64,000 bases of DNA from JADLGL01 sp050184415 (GTDB lineage Bacteria; Pseudomonadota; Alphaproteobacteria; Rhizobiales; Kaistiaceae), in NCBI GenBank assembly GCA_050184415.1, contig JBFXAJ010000020.1, positions 1 through 64,000 on the forward strand, given 5' to 3'. This document shows, in pieces, positions 32,231 through 40,946 of this stretch; the first letter of the stretch is position 1, and the number at the start of each line of letters is the position of its first letter. The notes beneath the pieces were generated by a model. It was not told the DNA's origin. It saw only the letters and a program-made list of their open reading frames with translations, and searched no databases. Made by a program: the position numbers and the translations under genes.

Positions 32231-33427
32231 ATGAAACGCGCCTTCGGGTTGAAGCCGGCCTTCATCATGGCGGGCGCGCTTGTCGCCGCCCTTGCCGTGG
32301 GGACGCTCGGCGTTTCGGCGCAGCAGGCGGCCCCGCCGGACCAGATAACGGTCGTCCCAGTACCACGGCCCGTCGAGACCGCGCCGGCCGTCGAGGCCCC
32401 CGCCGTCGATGCGGCGCCGGTCGTAGAAACACCCGCCGCCGGGGTGCAGCCGCTGGCGATCGATCCGGCCGCCGCTGTTGCGCCGCCGGCTGCCGAACCC
32501 CTCCCCGGCGCACCGCTCGCTGCCGAAGGGGTCCCGGCGGGGCCGGCCCTCGGCCCGGAGCCGCTGAACTTCCTTCCCAACGCAGCGCGGACCGAGCCGC
32601 TCGATCTGCTTCCGATCCCGACGCCGGCCGATCCCGGCGCGATGCCGCCGGCAACGCAGGAGTTCGTGCTGACCGCACTCCTCGCCGAAGGCGGCACGCC
32701 CATTCCGGACGGCCTCGACTGGCGCGTGTTCGGACCGCAGCCGGGTCCGGACGGGCAGTTGCCGCTCGTCGCCGAGGCGACCGGCGGGATCGCCCGCGTG
32801 ATGCTGGCGCCCGGCGAGTACTACCTCCACGCCGCCTATGGCCGCGCCGGCGCCACCGCCCGGATCGAGGTCGGCCCCGCCAACAATGAGGAAACGATCG
32901 TCCTCAATGCCGGCGGCCTCCGCCTCGGCGCCCTCGTCGGCGACGACATCCCGATCCCGCCCGACGATCTCCGCTTCGAGGTCTATGTGGACACCGCAGC
33001 GGGGGAGCGCGCCCTGGTCGCCGACGCGGTCCCGCCCGACCAGATCGTCCGCCTCAATGCCGGCGCCTACCATGTCGTCAGCTACTACGGCACGACGAAC
33101 GCGATCGTCCGCGCCGACATCAGGGTCGACGCCGCGCAGCTCACCGAGGTGACCCTCTATCACCAGGCCGCGCGAGTGACCCTCAAGCTCGTGACGACGC
33201 GCGGCGGCGAGGCGCTCGCCAATACCGCGTGGTCGGTGATGAGCGCCGGCGGCGAGATCGTGTTCGACAGCGTGGGCGCCTTCCCGACCGTCGTGCTGGC
33301 GGCGGGCGACTACACCGCCATCGCCCGCCACAACGACCTGATCTTCGAGAGCCCGTTCACGATCGTCTCGGCCCAGAACCGCGACGTCGAGGTCCTGGCG
33401 GAGAACCCGATCACGCCCGAGCCTTAG
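32231..33427 (+). CDS. secreted protein with three about-85-residue beta repeats
   Basis: This 398-aa protein has a signal peptide (FIMAGALVAALAVGTLGVSA) and an Ala/Pro/Val-rich linker to about residue 140. Three similar modules follow at about 144-228, 230-312 and 314-396. Each ends in a beta-type pattern such as LAPGEYYLHAAYG, LNAGAYHVVSYYG or LAAGDYTAIARHN. This resembles carboxypeptidase-regulatory-like or fibronectin-like sandwiches. I do not recognise a named family. The start ATG is set by the signal peptide. Confidence 0.7.
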   Translation: MKRAFGLKPAFIMAGALVAALAVGTLGVSAQQAAPPDQITVVPVPRPVETAPAVEAPAVDAAPVVETPAAGVQPLAIDPAAAVAPPAAEPLPGAPLAAEGVPAGPALGPEPLNFLPNAARTEPLDLLPIPTPADPGAMPPATQEFVLTALLAEGGTPIPDGLDWRVFGPQPGPDGQLPLVAEATGGIARVMLAPGEYYLHAAYGRAGATARIEVGPANNEETIVLNAGGLRLGALVGDDIPIPPDDLRFEVYVDTAAGERALVADAVPPDQIVRLNAGAYHVVSYYGTTNAIVRADIRVDAAQLTEVTLYHQAARVTLKLVTTRGGEALANTAWSVMSAGGEIVFDSVGAFPTVVLAAGDYTAIARHNDLIFESPFTIVSAQNRDVEVLAENPITPEP

Positions 33428-33468
33428 TACCGGCATCCGTTCGCCGCCTTTGCGAGCCGACGGGCCCG

Positions 33469-33634
33469 AACTCCCCCCTTGAGGGGGAGCGGGCTTCGCG
33501 AGGCGAAGCCGACGCGAACCGTGGGGGGTGCGTGCCTCTCCGCGAGCGCCGTGCGTGCGCGACGACCCGACCCCCCTCGGAAGCTTGCTCCTTGCGGTCG
33601 CAAGCTTCCGCCTCCCCTCGAGGGGAAGGATGGG
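33469..33634. repeat. REP-like repeat pair, copy A
   Basis: Two related palindromic elements in inverted orientation fill most of the gap before thrS. The first (33469-33529) is marked by CTCCCCCCTTGAGGGGGAGC followed by CGAAGC-type hairpins and GTGGGGGGT. The second (33570-33634) has GGAAGCTTGCTCCTTGCGGT and AGCTTCCGCCTCCCCTCGAG. A second set of the same two elements occurs near 59.4-59.6 kb. This is a dispersed non-coding repeat family. Confidence 0.75.
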
Positions 33635-33712
33635 GACGAGCCTTGCGCATCACGGGCACGGGACTCGCCCCTTAGGCGCCGCGATGATGCGCCCCGGGGC
33701 AGAAGGCGGGCG

Positions 33713-35683
33713 TCAGTTCGCCAGCGCCTTTCGCTTCAGGTCCGGCGGCAACGCCTCCGCGACAAGCGCCGCCTTGGCGTCGGCGAGCGTCAGGGACTGC
33801 TGGGCCTGGGAGCCGAAGCGGCGGACGTTCACGGTCCCCTCCTCCGCCTCGCGCTTGCCGCAGACCAGGATCACCGGGACTTTCGTCACCGAGTGCTCGC
33901 GGACCTTGTAGTTGATCTTCTCGTTGCGAAGATCCGACTCCACGCGGAGGCCCGCGGCGCGGAGCTGCCGGGTCACGTCCGCGGCGTAGTCGTCCGCATC
34001 CGAGGTGATGGTAGCGACAACGACCTGAACCGGCGCCAGCCACAGCGGGAAATTGCCGGCATAATTCTCGATCAGGATGCCGAGGAAACGCTCCATCGAG
34101 CCGCAAATGGCGCGGTGGATCATGATCGGCGTCCTCTTCTGGCTGTCGGCGTCGACATAGAACGCGCCGAACCGGCCGGGCAGATTGAGGTCGACCTGAG
34201 TCGTGCCGCACTGCCAGTCGCGGCCGATCGCGTCGTGGAGGACGTACTCGAATTTCGGGCCGTAGAAGGCGCCCTCGCCGGGATTGATGCCGGTCGTGAC
34301 GCGGCCGCCCGAGCTCGCCTCGATCTCCTTCAGGATGCGGCCCATGATCTCCTCGGCCCGATCCCAGGACTCCTCCGAGCCGACGCGCTTCTCCGGACGG
34401 GTCGAGAGCTTCACGGTGATCTTGTCGAAGTCGAAGTCCTGGTAGGCCGACAGGATCAGCTCGTTGATCTTGAGGCACTCCGCGGCCATCTGCTCCTCGG
34501 TGCAGAAGATATGCGCGTCGTCCTGCGTGAAGGCGCGCACCCGCATGATGCCGTGGAGCGCGCCCGACGGCTCGTAGCGGTGCACGGTGCCGAATTCGGC
34601 CATTCGGAGCGGCAGATCGCGGTAGCTTTTCAGGCCGTGCTGGAAGATCTGGATATGGCCAGGGCAGTTCATCGGCTTGATCGCGTAGACGCGGTCATTG
34701 TCGTCGACGTCGTCGCCAGCCGGCTGCGCCTTGAACATGTTCTGCCGGAACCACGCCCAGTGGCCGGAGGTCTCCCAGAACGACTTGTCGAGCATGATCG
34801 GGGCGTTGACCTCGTCATAGTCGCCCTTGAGCCGCCGCCGCATATAGGCGACGAGCTCCTGGAACATGGTCCAGCCCTTCGGGTGCCAGAACACGGCGCC
34901 CGGCCCCTCTTCCTGGAAATGGAAGAGGTCGAGCTCGCGGCCGATCCGGCGATGGTCGCGCTTCTCCGCCTCCTCAAGCCGGAGGAGATAGGCATCGAGG
35001 TCGGCCTTGGTGGTCCAGGCCGTGCCGTAGATGCGAGTCAGCATGGGGCGGTTGGAATCGCCGCGCCAATAGGCGCCGGCGACCTTCATCAGCTTGAAGG
35101 CGTCGCCGATCTGGCCGGTGGAGGCCATGTGCGGCCCGCGGCAGAGGTCGAACCAGTCGCCCTGATGATAGATCTTGATCGCCTGCCCTTCGGGGATCGC
35201 ATCGACGAGCTCGACCTTGAAGGCCTCGCCCTTGTCGCGGAAGACCTGCTTGGTCCTCTCGCGGTCCCACTCCTCGACCGTGAAGGCTTTGTTGCGGGCG
35301 ATGATCTCCCGCATCTTGGCCTCGATCTTCGGGAGGTCGTCCACGGTGAAGGGCTCGTTCCGGAAGAAGTCGTAGTAGAAGCCGTCCGCGATCACCGGAC
35401 CGATGGTCACCTGCGTCCCCGGCCACAGCTCCTGCACGGCCTCGGCCATCACATGCGCCGCGTCGTGCCGGATCAGTTCGAGCGCCCGCGGGTCGTCGCG
35501 GGTCACGATCTCGATTCGCGCATCTTTGGTGATCGGGGCCGAAAGATCGGCGAGCGTTCCGTCGAGCGTCACGGCCGCCGCCTTCTTCGCGAGCGACTTC
35601 GAGATGCCCTCCGCGACGGCGCGGCCGGTGATGCCGTCCTCGAACGGACGGACGGAATTGTCGGGGAATGTCAGGTTGATCAT
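33713..35683 (-). CDS. thrS: threonyl-tRNA synthetase
   Basis: This class II aminoacyl-tRNA synthetase charges tRNA-Thr (656 aa). Domains in order are N-terminal TGS (about 1-60), the editing domain with HDAAHVMAEAVQELWPG, and the catalytic core. The core shows MNCPGHIQIFQHGLKSY (zinc Cys), EPSGALHGIMRVRAFTQDDA and CGTTQVDLNLPGRFGAFYVD. The C-terminal anticodon-binding domain follows. The ATG at 35683 gives the TGS start MINLTFPDNS. The plus-strand long frame across it is a shadow. Confidence 0.98.
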   Translation of the reverse strand: MINLTFPDNSVRPFEDGITGRAVAEGISKSLAKKAAAVTLDGTLADLSAPITKDARIEIVTRDDPRALELIRHDAAHVMAEAVQELWPGTQVTIGPVIADGFYYDFFRNEPFTVDDLPKIEAKMREIIARNKAFTVEEWDRERTKQVFRDKGEAFKVELVDAIPEGQAIKIYHQGDWFDLCRGPHMASTGQIGDAFKLMKVAGAYWRGDSNRPMLTRIYGTAWTTKADLDAYLLRLEEAEKRDHRRIGRELDLFHFQEEGPGAVFWHPKGWTMFQELVAYMRRRLKGDYDEVNAPIMLDKSFWETSGHWAWFRQNMFKAQPAGDDVDDNDRVYAIKPMNCPGHIQIFQHGLKSYRDLPLRMAEFGTVHRYEPSGALHGIMRVRAFTQDDAHIFCTEEQMAAECLKINELILSAYQDFDFDKITVKLSTRPEKRVGSEESWDRAEEIMGRILKEIEASSGGRVTTGINPGEGAFYGPKFEYVLHDAIGRDWQCGTTQVDLNLPGRFGAFYVDADSQKRTPIMIHRAICGSMERFLGILIENYAGNFPLWLAPVQVVVATITSDADDYAADVTRQLRAAGLRVESDLRNEKINYKVREHSVTKVPVILVCGKREAEEGTVNVRRFGSQAQQSLTLADAKAALVAEALPPDLKRKALAN

Positions 35684-36072
35684 GGTCGTCTCCTGCTCAC
35701 TCCTGCACACGGGCGCAGGTAAGCGGTTGCCGCTCTGGCGGCGGGAGACGAGGGCTTACCGGCAAGCTTTCCCGGCGTAAAGTGCCGGGAATCACACGAG
35801 CGCAGCGAGGCAGGCGCCCGGAGTTTTTGTCGCGAAAGGGGCCTGTTACGGAGATCGGCCAGCGCGCCAGGCACAGCAGTTCCGTGGTCGCGCCCGTCTC
35901 CCCGGCAGGGATCGGGTGGGCACCTGGAACGGCTTCGATTGCGCCGCGACCACCGCCGACGATGGCGGCCCCCGTCACTTGAATAGGTGGCTTGCCTTCC
36001 ATTTCAAGGGCGGTCATTGTGCCGCACCGTGGCTGCTCGTGGGCTGTGCAGCAGGCTGAGGGAATGCTGGGC
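35684..36072. other. divergent intergenic region between thrS and nosR-like gene
   Basis: About 390 bases hold the promoters of both divergent genes. Several short inverted repeats are present in the first 130 bases (for example GGCTTACCGGCAAGC and CCCGGCGTAAAGTGCCGGG near 35750-35795), which would lie in a thrS leader transcript. No T-box-like or riboswitch-like fold could be assigned. No gene is supportable. Confidence 0.4.
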
Positions 36073-38310
36073 ATGCGTTTGGTTGCATTCGGGCGACGCC
36101 TCGTCGCCGGACTTGTATTGTGCGCGGCGACCCTCGCCGCCGGCACCGCGTTGGCCCAGGAAAAGCCGCCCCTCGCCGAACGCGTAACCCCGCAGATCCT
36201 TGCGACGGTCTTCCCGGCCGCCGAGCGGCTCGGCGAGGTCGAGGGCAATCCGCCTTTCATGCGGGTCTACGCCGGCGACGCGGAGATCGGCTACATCTTC
36301 TCGACCTTCGACGTCGTTCGGGCACCGAGCTATTCGCCGCGTCCGTTCGACGCCATCGTCGGCATGGACCTCGACGGCAATCTGACCGGCGTCCAGGTCA
36401 TCTCGTTCCACGATCCGTACCTGACCGGCTTCCCGGAGCGCGTCGCGCGCCTCGCCGAGTTCTTCAGCCGCTATGTCGGCTACAATGTGAGCGGCGTCCG
36501 CGCGGCGCCCGCGCAGCCCGATTTCGTGCAGGGCACCACCATTTCGGCGCGTCAGATGCGCGCCGGCGTCCTCGACGCCGGTCGGGTCATCTTCCGGGCG
36601 ACCAGCGACCTGCCGCCGATCACCGAGCCGACGCTCGATATCGACGGCTACGAGGTCAAGAACTGGGAACAGTTGCTCGCGATGGACGCCCTCGGCCATC
36701 GCACGATCACCTATGGCGACGTCCGCGAGCAGTTCGAAGCCGCCGGCGCCGTGCCGGTCGAGATGGAGGTTCCGCTCGGCATGCCTGAGGCGGTGCTGAC
36801 TTCGTCGCGCTTTGAATGCCGGTTCGCCGTGATCCGGCGCTGCGATACCGAGCCGGCGCTCGTCCATCCCGATGACGAGGTCTACACCGACCTCTATTTC
36901 GCCCTCGTCACGCCGGCCATGATCGGCCGCAACCTCCTCGGCTCCGACCTCTACGCCCGCTATCTGTCGCCGCAGCCGGCCGGGACGCACATGCTCGCCA
37001 TGCTGTCGTCCGGCGACTATGATTTCCGCGGCCTCGGCTTCTACCGGGACGAGACCGGCAACCAGTTTGACCGCTTCAAGCTGGTCCAGGGCGACCTCGA
37101 GATCGTCTTCAACCGCGACCAGCACCAGATGGTGGGCGCCCTCCGCATCGACGGGCCGCGGCTTCCGGACGTCAGCGTCTTCTTCATCCCGCCCGATTCG
37201 GGCTTCGATCCGCTGGCGCCGTTCGACATCGTCATGATGGTGACGGGCACGACCGCCGCGGGCGAGGCGGTGACCATCGACATTCCGGTCAGCTACCAGG
37301 TGCCCGACAGCGTCGTCCTGCTGCCCTATGTCGATCCGCCGCCGGCGTGGATCGAGGCGTGGACCGAGGCGATGCCGCAGCTCATCATCCTCGGCATCGC
37401 ACTCCTCATCCTCACCGGGCTCTTCGTCTTCCAGAAGCAGCTGACGATGTCGCGGCGGGCGCATGCCTGGATCCGCAACGCGTTCCTCCTCTTCACGCTG
37501 GTGTGGATCGGCTGGATCGCCGGCGGCCAGCTCTCGATCGTCCACATCATCAACTACATCAAGGCGCCGTTCGACGGCGTCGACCTCGGCTTCTATCTCG
37601 CCGAGCCGCTGATCGTGGTGATCGGCGTCTACGTCCTCCTGTCGCTGATCCTGATCGGCCGCGGCGTGTTCTGCGGCTGGCTATGCCCGTTCGGCGCCCT
37701 TCAGGAGCTGACGTCGAAGATCGCGCGCTTCCTGCACCTCCCGGTGTGGAACCCGCCGGAGAAGATGCAGCGCTGGATGTGGCTGCCGAAATACGGCACC
37801 GCGGCGCTCATCGTCGGCACCGCCTTCGTGGCGCCGGCCGCGCTCGCCGCGACCGAGGAGATCGAGCCGTTCAAGACCGCCATCACCTCGGTCTTCACCC
37901 GGCCCTGGCCCTATGTGGTCTACGCCCTCGTCCTCGTCGGCATGGGCCTCTTCACCGAGCGCTTCTTCTGCCGCTTCCTCTGCCCGCTCGGCGGCATCCT
38001 CGCCCTCGGCGACCGCCTGCACATCTTCACCTTCCTCAAGCGCCGGACGGAGTGCGGCACCACCTGCCATCTCTGCGAGCGCTCCTGCCCGGTGAAGGCG
38101 ATCGAGCGCAACGGCAAGATCATCATGGCCGAGTGTTTCCAGTGCCTCGACTGCCAGGTCGAGTACTATGACGACAAGCGCTGCCCGCCGCTCGCCAAGC
38201 AGCGCAAGATCCGCCAGAAGGCGACCCGCGCCCTGCCCCCGATGGGCGTTCCGGTGCCCGCGATGGCCATGACGGCCGCCCCCAAGCCTGCGATGGGACC
38301 TGACCGATGA
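36073..38310 (+). CDS. nosR: NosR/NirI-family flavin and Fe-S membrane protein
   Basis: This 745-aa polytopic protein has a signal sequence (about 1-28) and a periplasmic FMN-binding domain (about 60-200, including VQGTTISARQ at 152-161). Membrane helices start near residue 455. Two CxxxCP clusters (FCGWLCPFG near 533, FCRFLCPLG near 632) and two ferredoxin-like clusters (CGTTCHLCERSCP near 660, CFQCLDCQ near 690) follow. NosR normally supports N2O reductase by passing electrons. No nosZ is here. ApbE follows with an ATGA overlap. The ATG at 36073 has GAGGGA at proper spacing. In this context it may serve the PQQ module. Confidence 0.88.
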   Translation: MRLVAFGRRLVAGLVLCAATLAAGTALAQEKPPLAERVTPQILATVFPAAERLGEVEGNPPFMRVYAGDAEIGYIFSTFDVVRAPSYSPRPFDAIVGMDLDGNLTGVQVISFHDPYLTGFPERVARLAEFFSRYVGYNVSGVRAAPAQPDFVQGTTISARQMRAGVLDAGRVIFRATSDLPPITEPTLDIDGYEVKNWEQLLAMDALGHRTITYGDVREQFEAAGAVPVEMEVPLGMPEAVLTSSRFECRFAVIRRCDTEPALVHPDDEVYTDLYFALVTPAMIGRNLLGSDLYARYLSPQPAGTHMLAMLSSGDYDFRGLGFYRDETGNQFDRFKLVQGDLEIVFNRDQHQMVGALRIDGPRLPDVSVFFIPPDSGFDPLAPFDIVMMVTGTTAAGEAVTIDIPVSYQVPDSVVLLPYVDPPPAWIEAWTEAMPQLIILGIALLILTGLFVFQKQLTMSRRAHAWIRNAFLLFTLVWIGWIAGGQLSIVHIINYIKAPFDGVDLGFYLAEPLIVVIGVYVLLSLILIGRGVFCGWLCPFGALQELTSKIARFLHLPVWNPPEKMQRWMWLPKYGTAALIVGTAFVAPAALAATEEIEPFKTAITSVFTRPWPYVVYALVLVGMGLFTERFFCRFLCPLGGILALGDRLHIFTFLKRRTECGTTCHLCERSCPVKAIERNGKIIMAECFQCLDCQVEYYDDKRCPPLAKQRKIRQKATRALPPMGVPVPAMAMTAAPKPAMGPDR

Positions 38311-39323
38311 CGCTGATCGACGCCCGGCCGTCCCCGCTCGGCCTCTCGCGGCGCCAGGCGCTGAAAGTGGTCGCGGCTACGGCCGCCCTGCCCCTCGGCG
38401 TCCTCGGCCTCCGCGCCATCGGTCCGAAGCCGCAGTTCCACACGTGGAACGGCGAGGTCATGGGCGCGGTGTCATCGCTGACGCTGTGGCACAGCAACCC
38501 CGACTTCGCCCGCACCACCATGCAGCGCATGGTGTCGGAGGTCGGCCGCCTCGAGAACGTCTTCAGTCTCTACCGGCCGGACAGCGAGCTCAGCCGGCTC
38601 AACCGCGACGGCATCGTCGAAGGCGCCTCGCGCGACCTGCGGATGGTCCTTCTCGGCGCCCAGCGCGTCGGCGCCGCCACGGGCGGCGCGTTCGACCCGA
38701 CGGTCCAGCCGCTGTGGGACGTCTACGCCAATCATTTCGCCAACCCGCTGGCGGATCCCGCCGGACCGTCGGGCTATGCGCTCGATGCGGCGCGGGCCCT
38801 CGTGAACTACCGCGACATCGACATCGCGGACGGCGTGGTCCGCTTCGCCCGGCCCGGCATGCAGGCGACGCTCAACGGCATCGCCCAGGGCTACATCACC
38901 GACCGCATCGCGAACCTCCTTCAGAACGAGGGGTTCGACCACGTGGTCGTGGAGCTCGGCGAGACGCGCGTCCTTGGCGACCATCCGGACGGACGCCCGT
39001 GGCGGGTCGGGCTGCGCGACCAGCACGGCGCGACCGACCGCATGATCGACCTGTCGAACAATGCGGTGGCGCTGCATGGCGGCTACGGCACCGTGTTCGA
39101 CGACACCGGTACCAATCATCACATCTTCGATCCGGCGACGGGCCGTAGCGCCCACACGATGCTCGACGTTGCCGTGATCGCCGAGCACGCCAAGGACGCG
39201 GACGCGATCGGCGTCGGCATCTACGTCGCCGGCGAGGAGCGGGCGCCTACCATTCTCGCCGAGTTCCCCGGCACCAAGGCGATCATCACCCGCCTCGACG
39301 GCACGATGATCCATCTCGGGTGA
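38307..39323 (+). CDS. apbE: FAD:protein FMN transferase (ApbE/NosX family)
   Basis: This 338-aa enzyme covalently attaches FMN to a Thr/Ser of periplasmic flavoproteins. A twin-arginine export signal (LSRRQALKVV) opens the protein. The family motifs are GGAFDPTVQPL, LNGIAQGYITDRIANLL, ELGETRVLGDHPDGRPWRVG and HHIFDPATGRSAH. Its ATG overlaps the stop codon of the NosR-like gene, and that protein's FMN-binding domain is the obvious substrate. The length and motifs look intact. Confidence 0.93.
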   Translation: MTLIDARPSPLGLSRRQALKVVAATAALPLGVLGLRAIGPKPQFHTWNGEVMGAVSSLTLWHSNPDFARTTMQRMVSEVGRLENVFSLYRPDSELSRLNRDGIVEGASRDLRMVLLGAQRVGAATGGAFDPTVQPLWDVYANHFANPLADPAGPSGYALDAARALVNYRDIDIADGVVRFARPGMQATLNGIAQGYITDRIANLLQNEGFDHVVVELGETRVLGDHPDGRPWRVGLRDQHGATDRMIDLSNNAVALHGGYGTVFDDTGTNHHIFDPATGRSAHTMLDVAVIAEHAKDADAIGVGIYVAGEERAPTILAEFPGTKAIITRLDGTMIHLG

Positions 39324-39471
39324 TCTGACCCTTCCATCGTCGTGATGTGAAGCGCCGAATTGTTGACTTCGCGCGTCAGGAAGCACACGCTCTTAGCCAA
39401 GAAAAACCGCCGCCCGTGGTGCCTTAGCCACGAGGACGGACGGCCGCAGAACATCGCCGGGAGAAATCGTC

Positions 39472-40767
39472 TTGCTCTGGAAACCGTTCCTGTCGCGGTC
39501 GCTCGCCGCGCTGTCGCTCGTCATCGCCATGGGAGCGCCTGCCGCGTTCGCGCAAGAGCCCGCGGCGCCCACGCAGATCGTCCGCGTCGGCGTGATCGTC
39601 CCGGCGATCGGACCCGACGCGAACGCGCTCGACGGCGCGATCGCGACGGCGGCCGAGCACGGCGCGATCCTCGGCGGCGAAGAGGTGCAATTCAATGCCG
39701 AATTGTTCGGCGTCGGTTTCGAGCTCCTGATCGAACGGGCGTCGGGGCCCGATGAGGCGGTGGCCGCGGCGACGCGGCTGGCCGAGCAAGGCGCCTTCGG
39801 CGTCATCGGCGGCTACAGCCTCGACGAGGCGCGCGCGCTCGGCGAGTGGTCGGACACGGCCGGCGTCGCATTCATCAATGTCGGCGCTACCGAAGACGTC
39901 CTCCGCAACGACGCATGCGCGGCCAACATGTTCCACATCGAGGCGAGCGCTGCGATGTATCTCGACGCCCTCGCCGGCTGGTACGTCCGCGCCGGTTTTC
40001 GCCGCTGGTACATCGTCCAGGAGGACACCGAGGAGGGCGAGGCACTCTACGACCGGCTGATCTGGGCGATGGAGAACCGCCATTTCGGGGCCCGTCAGGC
40101 CGGGCATGTCACGATCCCCGAAGGCGGCGAGATCACCGACGCGATCGTCCGCCAGATCAACAGCAGCAATTCGGACCTCGTGATCCTCCTCCTCGACGCG
40201 GAGGACCAGCTCCAGGCGGTGCACGATCTCGACGATGCCGGCATCCGCCTCGAGATCGCCGGCTATCCCTATCCCGACACTCAGACCCGCACCTTCTATG
40301 CGGCCTACCGCGCCGCCGCGCCGACCCTTGGCGCCGGCCACCGCGCCTCGAACTGGGAGTGGACGATCGACGCCTATGGCGCCCGCGAATACAACGCCCG
40401 CTACGTCGAGCGCTGGAACGAGCCGATGGACGGCATGGCCTGGGCGACGTTCCACGCCGTGAAGACCATCTTCGAGGCAACGTTCTTCGGCCAGGCCGTC
40501 GATCCCGCCGGCGTCGTCGCCTACCTGAAGAGCCCGTCGACCGTGATCGACCTCCACAAGGGCATTGCGGTGTCGTTCCGGCCCTGGGACCGCCAGATCC
40601 GCCAGTCGCTGTTCCTCATCAAGATCCTCGACGACCCCGCGGCGACGCCCTACACGGTCGCCCTCCTCGTCGGCGAGCTGCCCGCCATCTACATGCCGGG
40701 AACCGATCCGATCGAGCGGCTCGACCAGCTCGGCGACCTCGCGAACCGCAGCACCTGCAATCTCTGA
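39472..40767 (+). CDS. periplasmic ABC-type binding protein of PQQ-dehydrogenase system
   Basis: This 431-aa protein has a signal peptide (SLAALSLVIAMGAPAAFAQ) and the branched-chain-type periplasmic binding fold (IVRVGVIVPAIGPDANALDG, FGVIGGYSLDEARALGEWSD, RTFYAAYRAAAPTLGAGHRA). It matches from memory the PQQ-associated ABC binding family (PedA1/LutA type). The start is TTG at 39472 behind GGGAGA. It heads the binding-protein/propeller/ABC part of the plus unit. In related bacteria the complete system is needed for lanthanide-dependent growth. The ligand here is inference. Confidence 0.82.
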   Translation: MLWKPFLSRSLAALSLVIAMGAPAAFAQEPAAPTQIVRVGVIVPAIGPDANALDGAIATAAEHGAILGGEEVQFNAELFGVGFELLIERASGPDEAVAAATRLAEQGAFGVIGGYSLDEARALGEWSDTAGVAFINVGATEDVLRNDACAANMFHIEASAAMYLDALAGWYVRAGFRRWYIVQEDTEEGEALYDRLIWAMENRHFGARQAGHVTIPEGGEITDAIVRQINSSNSDLVILLLDAEDQLQAVHDLDDAGIRLEIAGYPYPDTQTRTFYAAYRAAAPTLGAGHRASNWEWTIDAYGAREYNARYVERWNEPMDGMAWATFHAVKTIFEATFFGQAVDPAGVVAYLKSPSTVIDLHKGIAVSFRPWDRQIRQSLFLIKILDDPAATPYTVALLVGELPAIYMPGTDPIERLDQLGDLANRSTCNL

Positions 40768-40946
40768 TCGGCCTCCGCCGGGCGCGCTGATCCGCGCGTC
40801 CGGCGATGCGCATATCCGGGCTTGACGCGCCCGGCGCAGCCGATGTCAAAAAGATTACCGCCTTCTTCAACTTTCTTCTGGACAAGGCGCCAAGGTCCGG
40901 TGAATCTCGCAGGGCCGCACACAAAGCATATGGAGTGGAGGAAGAC

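Noticed and set aside
33479..35722. A 747-aa plus-strand frame over thrS
   Set aside because: It is antisense to an unmistakable threonyl-tRNA synthetase and begins inside the REP-like repeat.
36073..39323. A denitrification (nos) operon
   Set aside because: Only the NosR-like and ApbE genes are present, with no nosZ, nosD, nosF, nosY or nosL on either side.
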